Shown here in pieces: positions 35,916-44,425 of a DNA stretch of 64,000 nucleotides. Origin of the DNA: JAMXLO01 sp963812075 (GTDB lineage Bacteria; Pseudomonadota; Alphaproteobacteria; Acetobacterales; Acetobacteraceae). The stretch lies in contig CAWETN010000007.1 of NCBI GenBank assembly GCA_963812075.1, positions 758,904-822,903 of the forward strand, read 5' to 3'. The notes beneath the pieces are model-generated. The model was not told where the DNA came from. It ran no database searches and was given only the letters and a program-made list of their open reading frames with translations. The translations under genes were made by a program, and so were the position numbers. Each line of letters starts with the position of its first letter. The first letter of the stretch is position 1.

Positions 35916-36638
35916 ATGAAGCAGCCCAACCGAGTCAAGTCTGCCATGCGTGCCGGCCGCAAGGCGTATGGCTACAACCTTTCGTTCCCTTCCCCGTGGG
36001 TCATCGACATCTTGGGCAAGCTCGACTTCGATTTCGTCTTCATCGACGGCGAGCATGGGCCGTTCGGACTCGATCAACTCGAAGATCTCTGCAGGACCGC
36101 CGAACGCTACGACCTGACGACGATCGCCAGGGTGCCCGACATCGGCTCATCCACCATCCTGCGCTATCTCGATCGCGGGATCATGGGCATATTGGGTCCG
36201 CACATTGCCACCGAGGCGGATGCCCGCCAGCTCGTGCGGGCGTGCTATTTCGGCCCGCTCGGCGAGCGGTCGTTCGGGGCCAACCGGGGTACCGACTACA
36301 ACGCGGGTATCCCCGACAAGGCGGCGTACTACCGCGCGGCGAACGAGCAGATGCTGGTGGTCGCGCTGCTGGAGGATGTCGCCGTACTGGACAACCTGGA
36401 GGCTATTATGTCGGTGCCGGGCATCGACCTTTACAGCATTGGTCCGAACGATTTCGCCCAGAGCCTTGGCTATCCCGGTCAGCCGGACCATCCGGAGGTC
36501 GTCAAGACGATGCGCGACCTCACGCATCGCATCCAACAGGCTGGCCGCACGATGCAAGGGGACGTGATGCAAGGGGCGTGGGTCAGCGACATGCTGCTCG
36601 AGGCGGGTCGTCGCATCATTCCTGCACAGCAGGGATAG
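35916..36638 (+). CDS. HpcH/HpaI-family aldolase
   Basis: A second class II aldolase, 240 residues, with KLDFDFVFIDGEHGPFGLDQ, the Arg in TTIARVPD, GIMGILGPHIATEADARQLV, the Glu in VVALLEDVAVLDNLEAI and the Asp in LYSIGPNDFAQSLG. It should cleave or form hydroxy-oxo acids with a divalent metal. The sequence differs clearly from the aldolase at 34.1 kb, so they are not a recent duplication. GAGGA precedes the ATG. Confidence 0.82.
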   Translation: MKQPNRVKSAMRAGRKAYGYNLSFPSPWVIDILGKLDFDFVFIDGEHGPFGLDQLEDLCRTAERYDLTTIARVPDIGSSTILRYLDRGIMGILGPHIATEADARQLVRACYFGPLGERSFGANRGTDYNAGIPDKAAYYRAANEQMLVVALLEDVAVLDNLEAIMSVPGIDLYSIGPNDFAQSLGYPGQPDHPEVVKTMRDLTHRIQQAGRTMQGDVMQGAWVSDMLLEAGRRIIPAQQG

Positions 36639-36691
36639 GGTCCAGGCCCACGTTCTCCAGCTGTAGAGGTGGACAACAAGTAGGAAATCAA

Positions 36692-36790
36692 AAACGCAGA
36701 TCAGGGCAGATTCACGCCGAACACGCAGATACGATTGATTCAGTCCTGATCTGCGTGTTTTGCGTGCATCCTGTTGTATCTGCGTTCATT
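36692..36790. repeat. Palindromic element built from ATCTGCGT repeats
   Basis: The left part (36692-36737) carries repeated ACGCAGAT units and the right part (36744-36787) carries ATCTGCGT units, forming an imperfect long inverted repeat. It lies in a 484-bp region without genes (36639-37122) and is probably a dispersed non-coding element. Confidence 0.6.
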
Positions 36791-36913
36791 GCTTCTTCGG
36801 GAACGCTGGCGCAGGTGCTTGTTTCTGACCTGGTTTTACGCGCGCCACCAGTGGGATCGCTCAAGCAGGCAGCTGTGCGTCCCTGCTCGGGCCGGCGCGG
36901 GCGCGAGTGGCTA

Positions 36914-37022
36914 TTCGACGCAGAGTGCGCAGAGGTTCCGCAGAGGACGGAGAGATCATCGCGCTGCACCATCATTGGCGCTCGGCGGACTTCTGCGTGT
37001 CTCTGCGATCTCTGCGTTGACA
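36914..37022. repeat. Palindromic element built from CTCTGCG repeats
   Basis: Phased CGCAGAG units at 36914-36945 face TCTGCG units at 36991-37018, giving a second imperfect inverted repeat in the same gene-free region. It is related to the element 120 bp upstream. Short tandem CTCTGCG repeats of this kind are common mobile or structural debris in many bacteria. Confidence 0.6.
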
Positions 37023-37122
37023 GGCCACCCACCGGCGGCAAGGCCTTTGCCAAGGGTGCGCCGGATGCGAACGGTTCGCGTGATTGCCGTGGTGCGGCGC
37101 CGGCCGCGTGGAGGCTGCGCTC

Positions 37123-37920
37123 CTAGTCCCTGAACCGGGACGGGATGCCGGTCTGCGCCGTCAGCCCGCCATCGGCGACGAACGCCGCGCCGGTGACGTA
37201 GGACGCCAGGTCCGAGGCAAGGAACAGCACGACATTCGCCATCTCCTCGGGCTGGCCGAAGCGTCCCATCGGGATGGCGGCGCGCGTCTGCTCGACGAAG
37301 CCGGGGATGCCGTAGGCGCGCTGCAGCAGCGGCGTGTCGATCGCGCCGGGGCAGATGCAGTTGCAGCGGATGCCGTACGGCGCGTACTCGATCGCGGTAC
37401 CGCGAGTCAGGTTGACCACGCCGGCCTTCATCACGTTGTACGAGGTGATGCCGAAATCGGCGAACAGGCCGGAGATCGATGCGGTGTTGACGATGGCGCC
37501 GCCGCCCTGCTGGCGCATGATCGGCAGGGCGGCGCGCGTCGCCTGCATCACCGCGGTCAGTCCGACCTGGAGGGTGTAGTCCCACACCTCCTGGTCGGTA
37601 TCGGCGACGCGTGCCAGACGCTTCTCGCGCAGTGCGGCCGGCACGCCGAAGGCGTTGTTGTGCAGCACGTCCAGCCGGCCGAATTCCCGCACCGCGCGCG
37701 CGATCATCGCGTCGATATCGGACGGGATCGCCATGTCGGCGGTGACCGCGATCGCGGTCCCGCCGGCGCCGGCGATCTCGGCGACGACCGCCGCGGCGCT
37801 CGTGCCGTCGACATCCGACACCACCACCTTGCCACCGCGCTGCGCGAAGCCCAGCGCGGTCGCGCGGCCGATGCCGGAGCCCGCGCCGGTGATCAGGCAG
37901 ACCTTGCCGTCGAAGCGCAT
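37123..37920 (-). CDS. Short-chain dehydrogenase/reductase
   Basis: A 265-residue classical SDR. The NAD(P) motif TGAGSGIG is at residues 10-17, the structural LHNNAFG (NNAG variant) near 90, and catalytic Ser (NTASISG) and YNVMK are in place; a PG motif region CICPGAIDTPL follows. Asp after the second strand (SDVDG) favours NAD. GGGGGAA precedes ATG 37920. The upstream gene of the same unit encodes an ABM-domain protein 10 bp away. Confidence 0.85.
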   Translation of the reverse strand: MRFDGKVCLITGAGSGIGRATALGFAQRGGKVVVSDVDGTSAAAVVAEIAGAGGTAIAVTADMAIPSDIDAMIARAVREFGRLDVLHNNAFGVPAALREKRLARVADTDQEVWDYTLQVGLTAVMQATRAALPIMRQQGGGAIVNTASISGLFADFGITSYNVMKAGVVNLTRGTAIEYAPYGIRCNCICPGAIDTPLLQRAYGIPGFVEQTRAAIPMGRFGQPEEMANVVLFLASDLASYVTGAAFVADGGLTAQTGIPSRFRD

Positions 37921-37930
37921 TTTTCCCCCG

Positions 37931-38254
37931 TCAGCCCTTGCCCGGCTCGATCGTCTGGATGACATCGAAGCCCTCGAATTCCGGATGGCCGAGATACAGG
38001 CTGCGGTTGCCACCGGCGTCGCTGTGCGCGCGGCGGAACGCCTCGGAGCGCGTCCAGGCCTCGAAGGCGTCGCGGCTGGCCCAGACGGTGTGCGACGAGT
38101 ACAGCACGTGATCGTCGTGCGCCGGGCCGCGCAGCAGATGGAAGGCGATGAAGCCCGGCACGCCCGACAGGTGGCTGTCGCGCGACGTCCAGACGTTTTC
38201 GAAGTCCGCCGTGGAACCCGGCGTCACGCGGAAACGGTTCATGGCGATGAACAT
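37931..38254 (-). CDS. Antibiotic biosynthesis monooxygenase (ABM)-domain protein, IsdG/HmoB-like
   Basis: A 107-residue ferredoxin-like dimeric alpha/beta barrel with FIAMNRFRVTPGSTADFENVW and PGFIAFHLLRGPAHDDHVLYSSHTVWASRDAFEAW. This pattern is shared by IsdG/HmoB-type haem-degrading enzymes and related oxygenases. The Trp in the HTVW stretch fits the family. It could process haem or another ring compound; not decidable here. It is coupled to the SDR gene and divergent from the TfdA-like gene. Confidence 0.72.
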   Translation of the reverse strand: MFIAMNRFRVTPGSTADFENVWTSRDSHLSGVPGFIAFHLLRGPAHDDHVLYSSHTVWASRDAFEAWTRSEAFRRAHSDAGGNRSLYLGHPEFEGFDVIQTIEPGKG

Positions 38255-38337
38255 GATGCACCCCTTTCGACGTTCCTTAGCCTGGACGGCGGTGGCGGGA
38301 AAGTTTTCAATGCCCCGCAGCCCCAGGGGAATGACTT

Positions 38338-39231
38338 ATGACGATTTCGTTCCGAGCGCTGCATCCGGCCTTCGCCGCCGAGGTCTCCGGCATCGACTGC
38401 CGCCGCGCGCTCACCGGCGCGGAGGTCACGCAGATCGAAGCGGGCATGGACCGCTACGCCGTGCTGGTGTTCCCGGAGCAGGACATGAGCGACGAGCAGC
38501 AGCTGGCGTTCACGCGACAGTTCGGCGAGCTGGAGAACTACCCGCGCGGCGGACACATCCGCCAACGCTCGGACAGCCGGCTGGGGCCGGGGATCGCCGA
38601 TTTCTCCAACCTCGACAAGGATGGCCGGATCATGTCGGCGGAGGACCGCGTATGGTTCTTCAAGCTGGGCGACCGGCTGTGGCATTCGGACAGCTCGTTC
38701 CGCCCGGTGCCGGCGAGATATTCGCTCCTGTCGGGACGCGTGCTGCCGTCATGGGGTGCGAATACCGAGTTCGCCGACATGCGTGCGGCGTACGACGCAC
38801 TGGATGGGCGTACCAAGGCGGAAGTGGAGGACCTGGTCTGCCTGCACTCGCTGATGTATTCGCGCCAGGCGATCGGTTTCACCGAGCTGAGCGAGCAGGA
38901 GATCGAGGCATTCGCGCCGGTGCGCCAGCGTCTCGTGCGCACGCACCCGGTGACCGGCCGGAGGTCGCTGTTCCTGTCGTCGCATGCCGGCGCGATCGAG
39001 GGCTGGACCGTGCCCGAGGCGCGCATGTTCCTGCGCGACCTGACCGAGTTCGCGACCCAGCGGGAGTTCGTCTACTCGCATGCGTGGCGGCCGTTCGATC
39101 TGGTGATGTGGGACAACCGCACGACAATGCATCGCGCACGTCGTTTCGATCGCAACGAAGTGCGCGATGTGCGCCGTACGACGCTCGCCGGCGACGTGAT
39201 CACAATCGAGCAGGATGCAGTGACCGCTTAG
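38338..39231 (+). CDS. TauD/TfdA-family Fe(II)/2-oxoglutarate dioxygenase
   Basis: A 297-residue dioxygenase close in length and pattern to TfdA (2,4-D/2-oxoglutarate dioxygenase). The iron-binding HxD is in LWHSDSSF, the distal His in LVMWDNRTTMHRAR, and the oxoglutarate-binding Arg near the C-terminus (RRTTLAGD). N-terminal FAAEVSGIDCRRALT is typical. Natural substrates may be phenoxy or alkyl acids or other ethers; a herbicide role cannot be inferred. Divergent from the ABM/SDR unit. Confidence 0.83.
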   Translation: MTISFRALHPAFAAEVSGIDCRRALTGAEVTQIEAGMDRYAVLVFPEQDMSDEQQLAFTRQFGELENYPRGGHIRQRSDSRLGPGIADFSNLDKDGRIMSAEDRVWFFKLGDRLWHSDSSFRPVPARYSLLSGRVLPSWGANTEFADMRAAYDALDGRTKAEVEDLVCLHSLMYSRQAIGFTELSEQEIEAFAPVRQRLVRTHPVTGRRSLFLSSHAGAIEGWTVPEARMFLRDLTEFATQREFVYSHAWRPFDLVMWDNRTTMHRARRFDRNEVRDVRRTTLAGDVITIEQDAVTA

Positions 39232-39283
39232 GAACACCATTGTACCGGAGTGCCGATATTTTGTTGCCGTAGTGACATGGCAC

Positions 39284-39313
39284 TTGACACTGCGGCATAT
39301 TTGGGCGCATTCT
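39284..39313 (+). promoter_or_regulatory. Candidate sigma-70 promoter
   Basis: A perfect -35 hexamer TTGACA (39284-39289) is followed after 18 nt by CATTCT (39308-39313) as a weak -10. A start near 39320 would transcribe the hairpin-rich region up to the terminator-like structure at 39470-39511. Confidence 0.5.
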
Positions 39314-39319
39314 CTCGTT

Positions 39320-39512
39320 ATTCCACGGAGAGGGAGGGCTCATCGCAGCATGACTCCACCGGGCAGTTCTCCAGTTGCCGACCGGCGTGGCACCGGCAAC
39401 TGATCACAAAGTCCACGTTATAGCTTGGTGATCAGCACCAGGCGCGAAGAACATCAACTTCGCAAACCCGACCCCCGTTCAAACGCCTAGGCGTGCGGGG
39501 GTCTTTGCGTTT
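39320..39512 (+). ncRNA. Candidate structured small RNA
   Basis: No protein is encoded in 39232-39538. Consecutive perfect stems are visible: AGTTGCCG/CGGCAACT (39373-39380 and 39394-39401), TGATCAC/GTGATCA (39401-39407 and 39428-39434), GCGAAG/CTTCGC (39444-39449 and 39458-39463), then GACCCCCG/CGGGGGTC (39470-39477 and 39496-39503) followed by TTTGCGTTTCTT. With the promoter upstream this resembles an independent small RNA of about 190 nt. I recognise no known family. It could instead be a leader of the ferredoxin reductase gene with an attenuator. Confidence 0.5.
39470..39511 (+). terminator. Rho-independent-like terminator
   Basis: An 8-bp GC-rich stem GACCCCCG/CGGGGGTC encloses a nested palindrome ACGCCTAGGCGT and is followed by a T-rich tail (TTTGCGTTTCTT). 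It ends 27 nt before the ferredoxin reductase start. Confidence 0.6.
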
Positions 39513-39538
39513 CTTGATCGAATGCCTACGCTCGCGCC

Positions 39539-40771
39539 ATGAGCGACGTATCGGCGCGCGTGGTCATCGTTGGTGCCGGCCATGCCGGCGGCTCGGCGGC
39601 GGCGCTGCTGCGTCAATACGGCTGGCAGGGACCGATCACGCTGATCGGCGGGGAGCCAGTGCCGCCTTATCAGCGCCCGCCGCTCTCCAAAACGTGGCTG
39701 CAGGGTGCGGGTGCGCTCGCCGACCTGCTGCTGCGCCCCGCGGCGTTCTATCGCTCCAGCCGCATCGAACTGCGATCGGCCTGCAACGTGCTGGCAATCG
39801 ATCGCGTGGGCGGCACGGTCCGGCTCGCGCAGGGCGATGATGTCGCCTACGACCATCTGATCCTGGCGACCGGGGCGCATGCGCGGGTGTTGCCGGTGCC
39901 CGGTCACGACCTCGCGGGCATCGCCGTGCTGCGCACGCTGACCGACGCCGACCATCTCCGGTCGCTGATCGTGCCGGGGGCGCATATCGCGATCGTCGGC
40001 GCCGGCTATATCGGCCTGGAGGTCGCGGCATCCGCGCGCAGCCTCGGCGCCAATGTCGTGGTGATCGAACGCGAGGCACGGGTTCTGGCCCGCGTCGCCT
40101 CGACGCCGCTGTCGGATTTCTTCCAGCGTCGGCACGCCGAAGCCGGTGTGGGCATCATGCTGGACGTGACGGTCGACGCGTTCGAGGGCGTCGGTGGCCG
40201 GGTCGCCGCGGTGCGCCTGACGGATGGCACCGTCGTTGCGTGCGACGCCGCGCTGGTCGGTGTCGGCGTGGTGCCGAACGATGCGCTGGCGCAGGCCGGC
40301 GGACTCGCCTGCGACGATGGCATCGTCGTCGATCGCGCCGCCCGCACCGCGGATCCGGCCATCCATGCGATCGGCGACTGCACGCGGCGTCCGTTGCCGC
40401 TGTACGGCCGCGCCGGCCGCCTGGAGAGCGTGCCGAACGCCACGGAGCAGGCGAAGCAGGCTGCCGCCGACCTGTGCGGCCGTGCACCGCCGCCGCCGGA
40501 GGTGCCGTGGTTCTGGTCCGATCAGTTCGACATCAGGCTGCAGATTGCCGGCCTGCCGTTCGACGTGGCGGAAATCGTGGTCCGCGGCGATCCGCAGAGC
40601 GGGTCCTTTGCCATCTTCCACCTCACCGGTGGCGGCGTCGTGCAGTGCGTGGAGGCGGTCAACGCGCCGGCGGAGTTCATGGCGGGGCGCATGATGATCG
40701 CGCGGCGTCGGCCGGCGGTGGCGTCGAGGTTGCGGGACGTGTCATGCTCGATCCGTGAACTGGCCGGCTAG
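39539..40771 (+). CDS. FAD-dependent ferredoxin reductase
   Basis: A 410-residue flavoprotein of the rubredoxin/putidaredoxin-reductase type. FAD motif VVIVGAGHAGGSAAALLR is at the N-terminus, the second Rossmann motif IAIVGAGYIGLEVAASAR at about 150-170, and AIHAIGDC closes the FAD site. The C-terminal reductase domain (VPWFWSDQFDIRLQIAG) is characteristic. It passes electrons from NAD(P)H to the 2Fe-2S ferredoxin encoded 18 nt downstream. No cytochrome P450 or dioxygenase of the matching type is in this operon. Confidence 0.9.
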   Translation: MSDVSARVVIVGAGHAGGSAAALLRQYGWQGPITLIGGEPVPPYQRPPLSKTWLQGAGALADLLLRPAAFYRSSRIELRSACNVLAIDRVGGTVRLAQGDDVAYDHLILATGAHARVLPVPGHDLAGIAVLRTLTDADHLRSLIVPGAHIAIVGAGYIGLEVAASARSLGANVVVIEREARVLARVASTPLSDFFQRRHAEAGVGIMLDVTVDAFEGVGGRVAAVRLTDGTVVACDAALVGVGVVPNDALAQAGGLACDDGIVVDRAARTADPAIHAIGDCTRRPLPLYGRAGRLESVPNATEQAKQAAADLCGRAPPPPEVPWFWSDQFDIRLQIAGLPFDVAEIVVRGDPQSGSFAIFHLTGGGVVQCVEAVNAPAEFMAGRMMIARRRPAVASRLRDVSCSIRELAG

Positions 40772-40789
40772 ACCGGCCGAGGGAGGAAC

Positions 40790-41116
40790 ATGCCGAAGGT
40801 CACCTTCGTGGAACACAGCGGCACCGAGCACGAGGTCGATGTCCCGGTCGGCACCTCGGTCATGCGCGGCGCCGTCGACAACAACATCCCTGGCATCGAC
40901 GCGGACTGCGGCGGCGAGTGTGCCTGCGCCACCTGCCACGTCTATGTCGATGCGGCATGGCTGGACAAGGTCGGGCTGCCGGTCCCCGGGTCGCAGGAGG
41001 CGAGCATGCTCAGCTTTGCGGCGGTGGCGCAGCCGGATTCACGCCTGTCCTGCCAGATCACGATGACCGAGGAACTGGACGGCCTGCTGGTGCGCATGCC
41101 GGAGGGCCAGCACTAG
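40790..41116 (+). CDS. 2Fe-2S ferredoxin, adrenodoxin type
   Basis: A 108-residue electron carrier with the cluster pattern C-x5-C-x2-C in DADCGGECACATCHVYVD and the fourth Cys in SRLSCQITMTEELDG, as in adrenodoxin/putidaredoxin-type proteins that serve P450s. GGGAGGAA precedes the ATG. It is the partner of the reductase just upstream. Confidence 0.92.
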   Translation: MPKVTFVEHSGTEHEVDVPVGTSVMRGAVDNNIPGIDADCGGECACATCHVYVDAAWLDKVGLPVPGSQEASMLSFAAVAQPDSRLSCQITMTEELDGLLVRMPEGQH

Positions 41117-41140
41117 CGCCCAGCACTTAGCGCAGTGCCT

Positions 41141-41166
41141 CATGGCCGGGCCGGGTCCCAGCCATG
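41141..41166. repeat. REP-like half palindrome, copy C
   Basis: CATGGCCGGG and CCCAGCCATG form imperfect inverted arms around CCGGGT. It resembles the arms of the repeats at 20.7 and 25.6 kb and lies between the convergent ferredoxin and membrane-protein genes. Confidence 0.5.
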
Positions 41167-41186
41167 GAGCAGCCAGGCACGCAGCT

Positions 41187-41754
41187 TCAGCGGCGGATCG
41201 TGCTCTCGGTGCAGGCGATGATCTTGTCGTCTTCCCAGATGCCCAGACAGACGCTCTCACCGTCGTGCTCGATCAGCAGGTAGGGATCCAGCACGGTCTC
41301 TTCGCGCTTCAATTCGCCCAGGATCAATCGGGTCCGAGGCATCTCGGCCTTCAGCGCGCGCGCGACGCGGGCGATCGGCTCCGGAACATCGGCATAGGTC
41401 AGTACCTTCGCGCTCTTCCCAGTGTGAGCCGCCGCGCAGCCGGATCATGCCGGTGCCGGTAATCAGTGCGACCATGCACATCCAGACGAAGCTGCCGGTG
41501 ATCGCCAGCACGCCGGAGTGCGCATTGAATCCGCCGCTCGCGGCAGCGATCGCCCCGGCCAGGGGGCTGGTGACCACGAGCAAAATGGACACCGCCGCCT
41601 GATGGCGATGCCAGAAGCTCGGTCCGTATTTCTGCTGCTGTGCCGCCTTGTGTTCCGCCAGCTGTTTCCAGGGTACCGCACTCAGTCGGTGATCCTCGAG
41701 CAGGTCGGCGATGGTTTTTTGCCGCGGGGCGGCGACCAAGGCATCGAAGGGCAT
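41187..41754 (-). CDS. Hypothetical membrane protein with two transmembrane segments (frameshifted)
   Basis: From ATG 41754 the protein has a soluble N-terminus, two hydrophobic helices (AAVSILLVVTSPLAGAIAAA and GVLAITGSFVWMCMVALITG) and, after a one-base frame change near 41420, a convincing C-terminal domain: VLTYADVPEPIARVARALKA, LILGELKREETVLDPYLLIE and GIWEDDKIIACTESTIRR before the stop at 41187. Total about 188 residues. I do not recognise a family. The C-terminal domain would face the cytoplasm if both ends are inside. Confidence 0.6.
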
Positions 41755-41974
41755 GGGGCTGATCCTTCTTCGAAGTGGTGCTGGCAAAGGCTATATGGAC
41801 AAGACGCAGTCGGCCACATTAATTTTGTCTCATAACATTGTTGCGAGTGCCCAGGGCTGCCCGCGAGCGAGCGCCGCCCATTGACTCCGCCCCGGCGCAC
41901 AGGTTGCGCAGATCCGGACAGTACGTCGAAATGCGCGCCCGTTCATGCGATGGACTGGAACAAGGACCTGCGGC

Positions 41975-43756
41975 ATGGCTGACCATCTCGCCGATCGCTC
42001 CGGCGCGCCGATCGAGCAGCCGCTGCCGCTGCCCTCGGGCAATGCGCTGTTCGGCAGCGACGTGGTGGCGGAGACGCTGCGTGCGCTGGAGGTGCCGTAC
42101 ATCGCGCTGAACCCGGGCGCCAGCTATCGCGGCCTGCACGACAGCCTGGTGAATCACCTGGGCAACGTGCAGCCGCAGATGCTGTTGTGCCTGCACGAGG
42201 AATCCGCCGTCGCCATCGCGCACGGCTACGCCAAGGTCACCGGCAGGCCGATGGCCGCCGCGGTGCACTCCAATGTCGGGCTGATGCACGCGACGATGGC
42301 GATGTTCAACGCCTGGTGCGACCGCATGCCGGTGTTGGTGCTTGGCGCCACCGGTCCGGTGGACGCACCGAAGCGGCGACCGTGGATCGACTGGATCCAC
42401 ACCGCGCGCGACCAGGGCGCGCTGGTCCGCCACTACACCAAGTGGGACGACCAGCCCGCCTCGGCGGAGGCGGCGCGCGAGGCGCTGCTGCGCGCCTGGT
42501 GGATTTCATGCACGGCACCGCACGGTCCGGTCTACGTCAATCTCGACGCCGGCATGCAGGAGGCGCCGCTCGCCGATCCGCTGCCGCCGATCGATGTCGC
42601 GCGCTTCGTGCCGGACGTGGTGCCCGCGGCCGCCCCGGCGCAGGTTGCCCAGGCGGTGGCGATGCTGCGTGCCGCGCGCCGGCCGGTGATCCTGATGGGG
42701 CGTGGCTCGCGGAACGCGCACGGCCTGGGCCAACCGCGTGGCGCTGGCCGAGGCGCCTGCGCGCGCAGGTGGTCACCGACCTGAAGCTCGGCGCGGTGTT
42801 CCCCACCGACCATGAGTTGCACGCCGGCGCGCCGGCGACGTTCCCGGTGCAGGAGGCGGCGCAGGCGATCGCTGCCGCCGATGTGATCCTGAGCCTCGAC
42901 TGGGTGGACCTCGGCGGCGCGCTGAAGGCGGCGTGCGGCACGATCGCGCCGACCGCCAAGGTGATCTGCGTGACGCTCGATCATCTGCTGCACAACGGCT
43001 GGAGCATGGACCATCAGGCGTTGCCGCCGGCCGATCTGTTCATCGCCGCGGATGCCGACACCGTGGTCGCCGAACTGGTCGCAGCCTTGCCGGCGTCCGG
43101 CGCAACGATGGAGCGGCTTCCGCCGCCGGAGGCGGACCCCGGAGGCAGGCACCATCACCGTCGCGCAGCTGACGCAGGCGCTGCGCCGGGCGGTCGCCCC
43201 GGGGCCGACCTCGCTGTTGCACGTCTCGCTGTCATGGAACGCGGCGCTGTGGCCGTTCCGCGAGCCGCTCGACTATATCGGCTCCGACGGCGGCGGCGGT
43301 ATCGGCGGCGGCCCGGGCATCGCGGTCGGCGCGGCGCTGGCGCTGCGCGGCAGCGGGCGGCTGCCGGTCGCGGTGTGCGGCGACGGCGACTTCCTGATGG
43401 GCGCCACGGCGCTGTGGACCGCGGTGCACTACAACATTCCGCTGCTGGTCGTGGTCGCCAACAACCGTTCGTTCTTCAACGACGAACTGCACCAGGAGCG
43501 GGTCGCGCGCATGCGCAACCGGCCGGTGGAGAACCGCTGGATCGGCCAGCGGATCGCCGACCCGGAAATCGACCTTGCCCATCTTGCGCGGGCACAGGGG
43601 GCGCTGGGCTTCGGCCCGGTCATCGACGGCGATGGTCTGGCCGCCACCTTGCGCGAGGCGGTCGAGGCAGTGCGCGGCGGCGGCGTCGCGGTGGTCGATG
43701 TGCGCGTCGCCCCGGGCTATGCGCCGGCCGCCGTCGCCGGACTGTTCCGCGGATGA
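41975..43756 (+). CDS. Thiamine-pyrophosphate-dependent enzyme, acetolactate synthase/benzoylformate decarboxylase-like (two frameshifts)
   Basis: About 593 codons interrupted near 42722 and 43142. The PYR-domain Glu lies in MLLCLHEESAVAIAHGYAKVTG, the middle domain contains RPVILMGRGSRN, and the TPP motif runs GDGDFLMGATALWTAVHYN to VVANN. It is probably a 2-oxo-acid decarboxylase or carboligase; no small subunit is nearby. ATG 41975 is taken as start. Its TGA overlaps the next ATG (ATGA), beginning a tightly coupled operon with EthD-like, hydrolase, LLM and Gfo/Idh genes. Confidence 0.75.
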
Positions 43757-44425
43757 CGGTCTGCTGGTTCGCGCAGTTCCGTCGCGCGACGGCGGAGATG
43801 GCGTGGCTGTCCGACGCGATCGCTGCGACGCCGGGGCTGCAACAGGGCTTGATCCATACACCTTCGAGCGCGACCGATCCGTATCTGGACGACGGCGCGC
43901 CGCCGGAACTGGCGATGCAGCTCTACTTCGCCGACATCGCCACGCTCGAGGCGGCGCTCGCCCCTGGACGGCCACCTGCAGCGGCTCCAGACGCTGGAGT
44001 GTGACGGCGCCACGCAGCAGGCGATGGTCGTGCGGCGCTATCCGGTGCCGGATCCGGTGTTTCGCACACCGGCGGATGACCAGCCCTGCACCTACCTTGT
44101 CGCCTACGAAGGGCCGGCCGAGGACCGGCCTGCCTGGCTGGCCCACTACATCGCGGACCATCCGCCGATCATGGCGAAATTCCCCGGCGTCCGGCAGATC
44201 GAGATATACACTTGTATGGACTGGTGCGGCGGCCTGGCGTGGCCTCGCGTGGCGCACATGCAGCGCAACAAGGTGGTGTTCGACAACCGGGCGGCGCTGT
44301 CCGCGGCGCTGAACTCGCCGGTGCGGCACGCGATGCGCGCCTCGTTCCATCGCTTCCCGCCGTTCACCGGCCCGGTCACGCATTTCCCCATGGCAACCAC
44401 CACGGTGACGCCCCATGCCAGTTGA
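43753..44425 (+). CDS. EthD-like dimeric alpha/beta-barrel protein, two-domain (frameshifted)
   Basis: A frame change near 43970 joins two segments into about 224 codons. The first half (MTVCWFAQFRRATAEMAWLS, GLQQGLIHTPSS) and the second (CTYLVAYEGPAEDRPAWLAHYIADHPPIMAKFPGVRQIEIYT) each look like a ferredoxin-like barrel repeat; the second carries the EthD-type HY-x(5)-HP-x-M-x(3)-PG pattern. Such proteins assist or catalyse small-molecule conversions. It overlaps the upstream TPP gene by 4 nt and the downstream hydrolase gene by 11 nt. Confidence 0.65.

Noticed and set aside
36692..37022. Possible CRISPR array from repeated CTGCG units
   Set aside because: Repeats are about 9-10 nt with no unique spacers of constant length, are inverted rather than direct, and no cas genes are near.
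38338..39231. Herbicide (2,4-D) degradation gene tfdA
   Set aside because: Only the family is supported; no other tfd genes are nearby and TfdA-like enzymes have many natural substrates.
39470..39512. tRNA-like GTTCAAA motif resembling a T-loop
   Set aside because: No acceptor, D or anticodon arms fit around it; the palindrome is better explained as a terminator.
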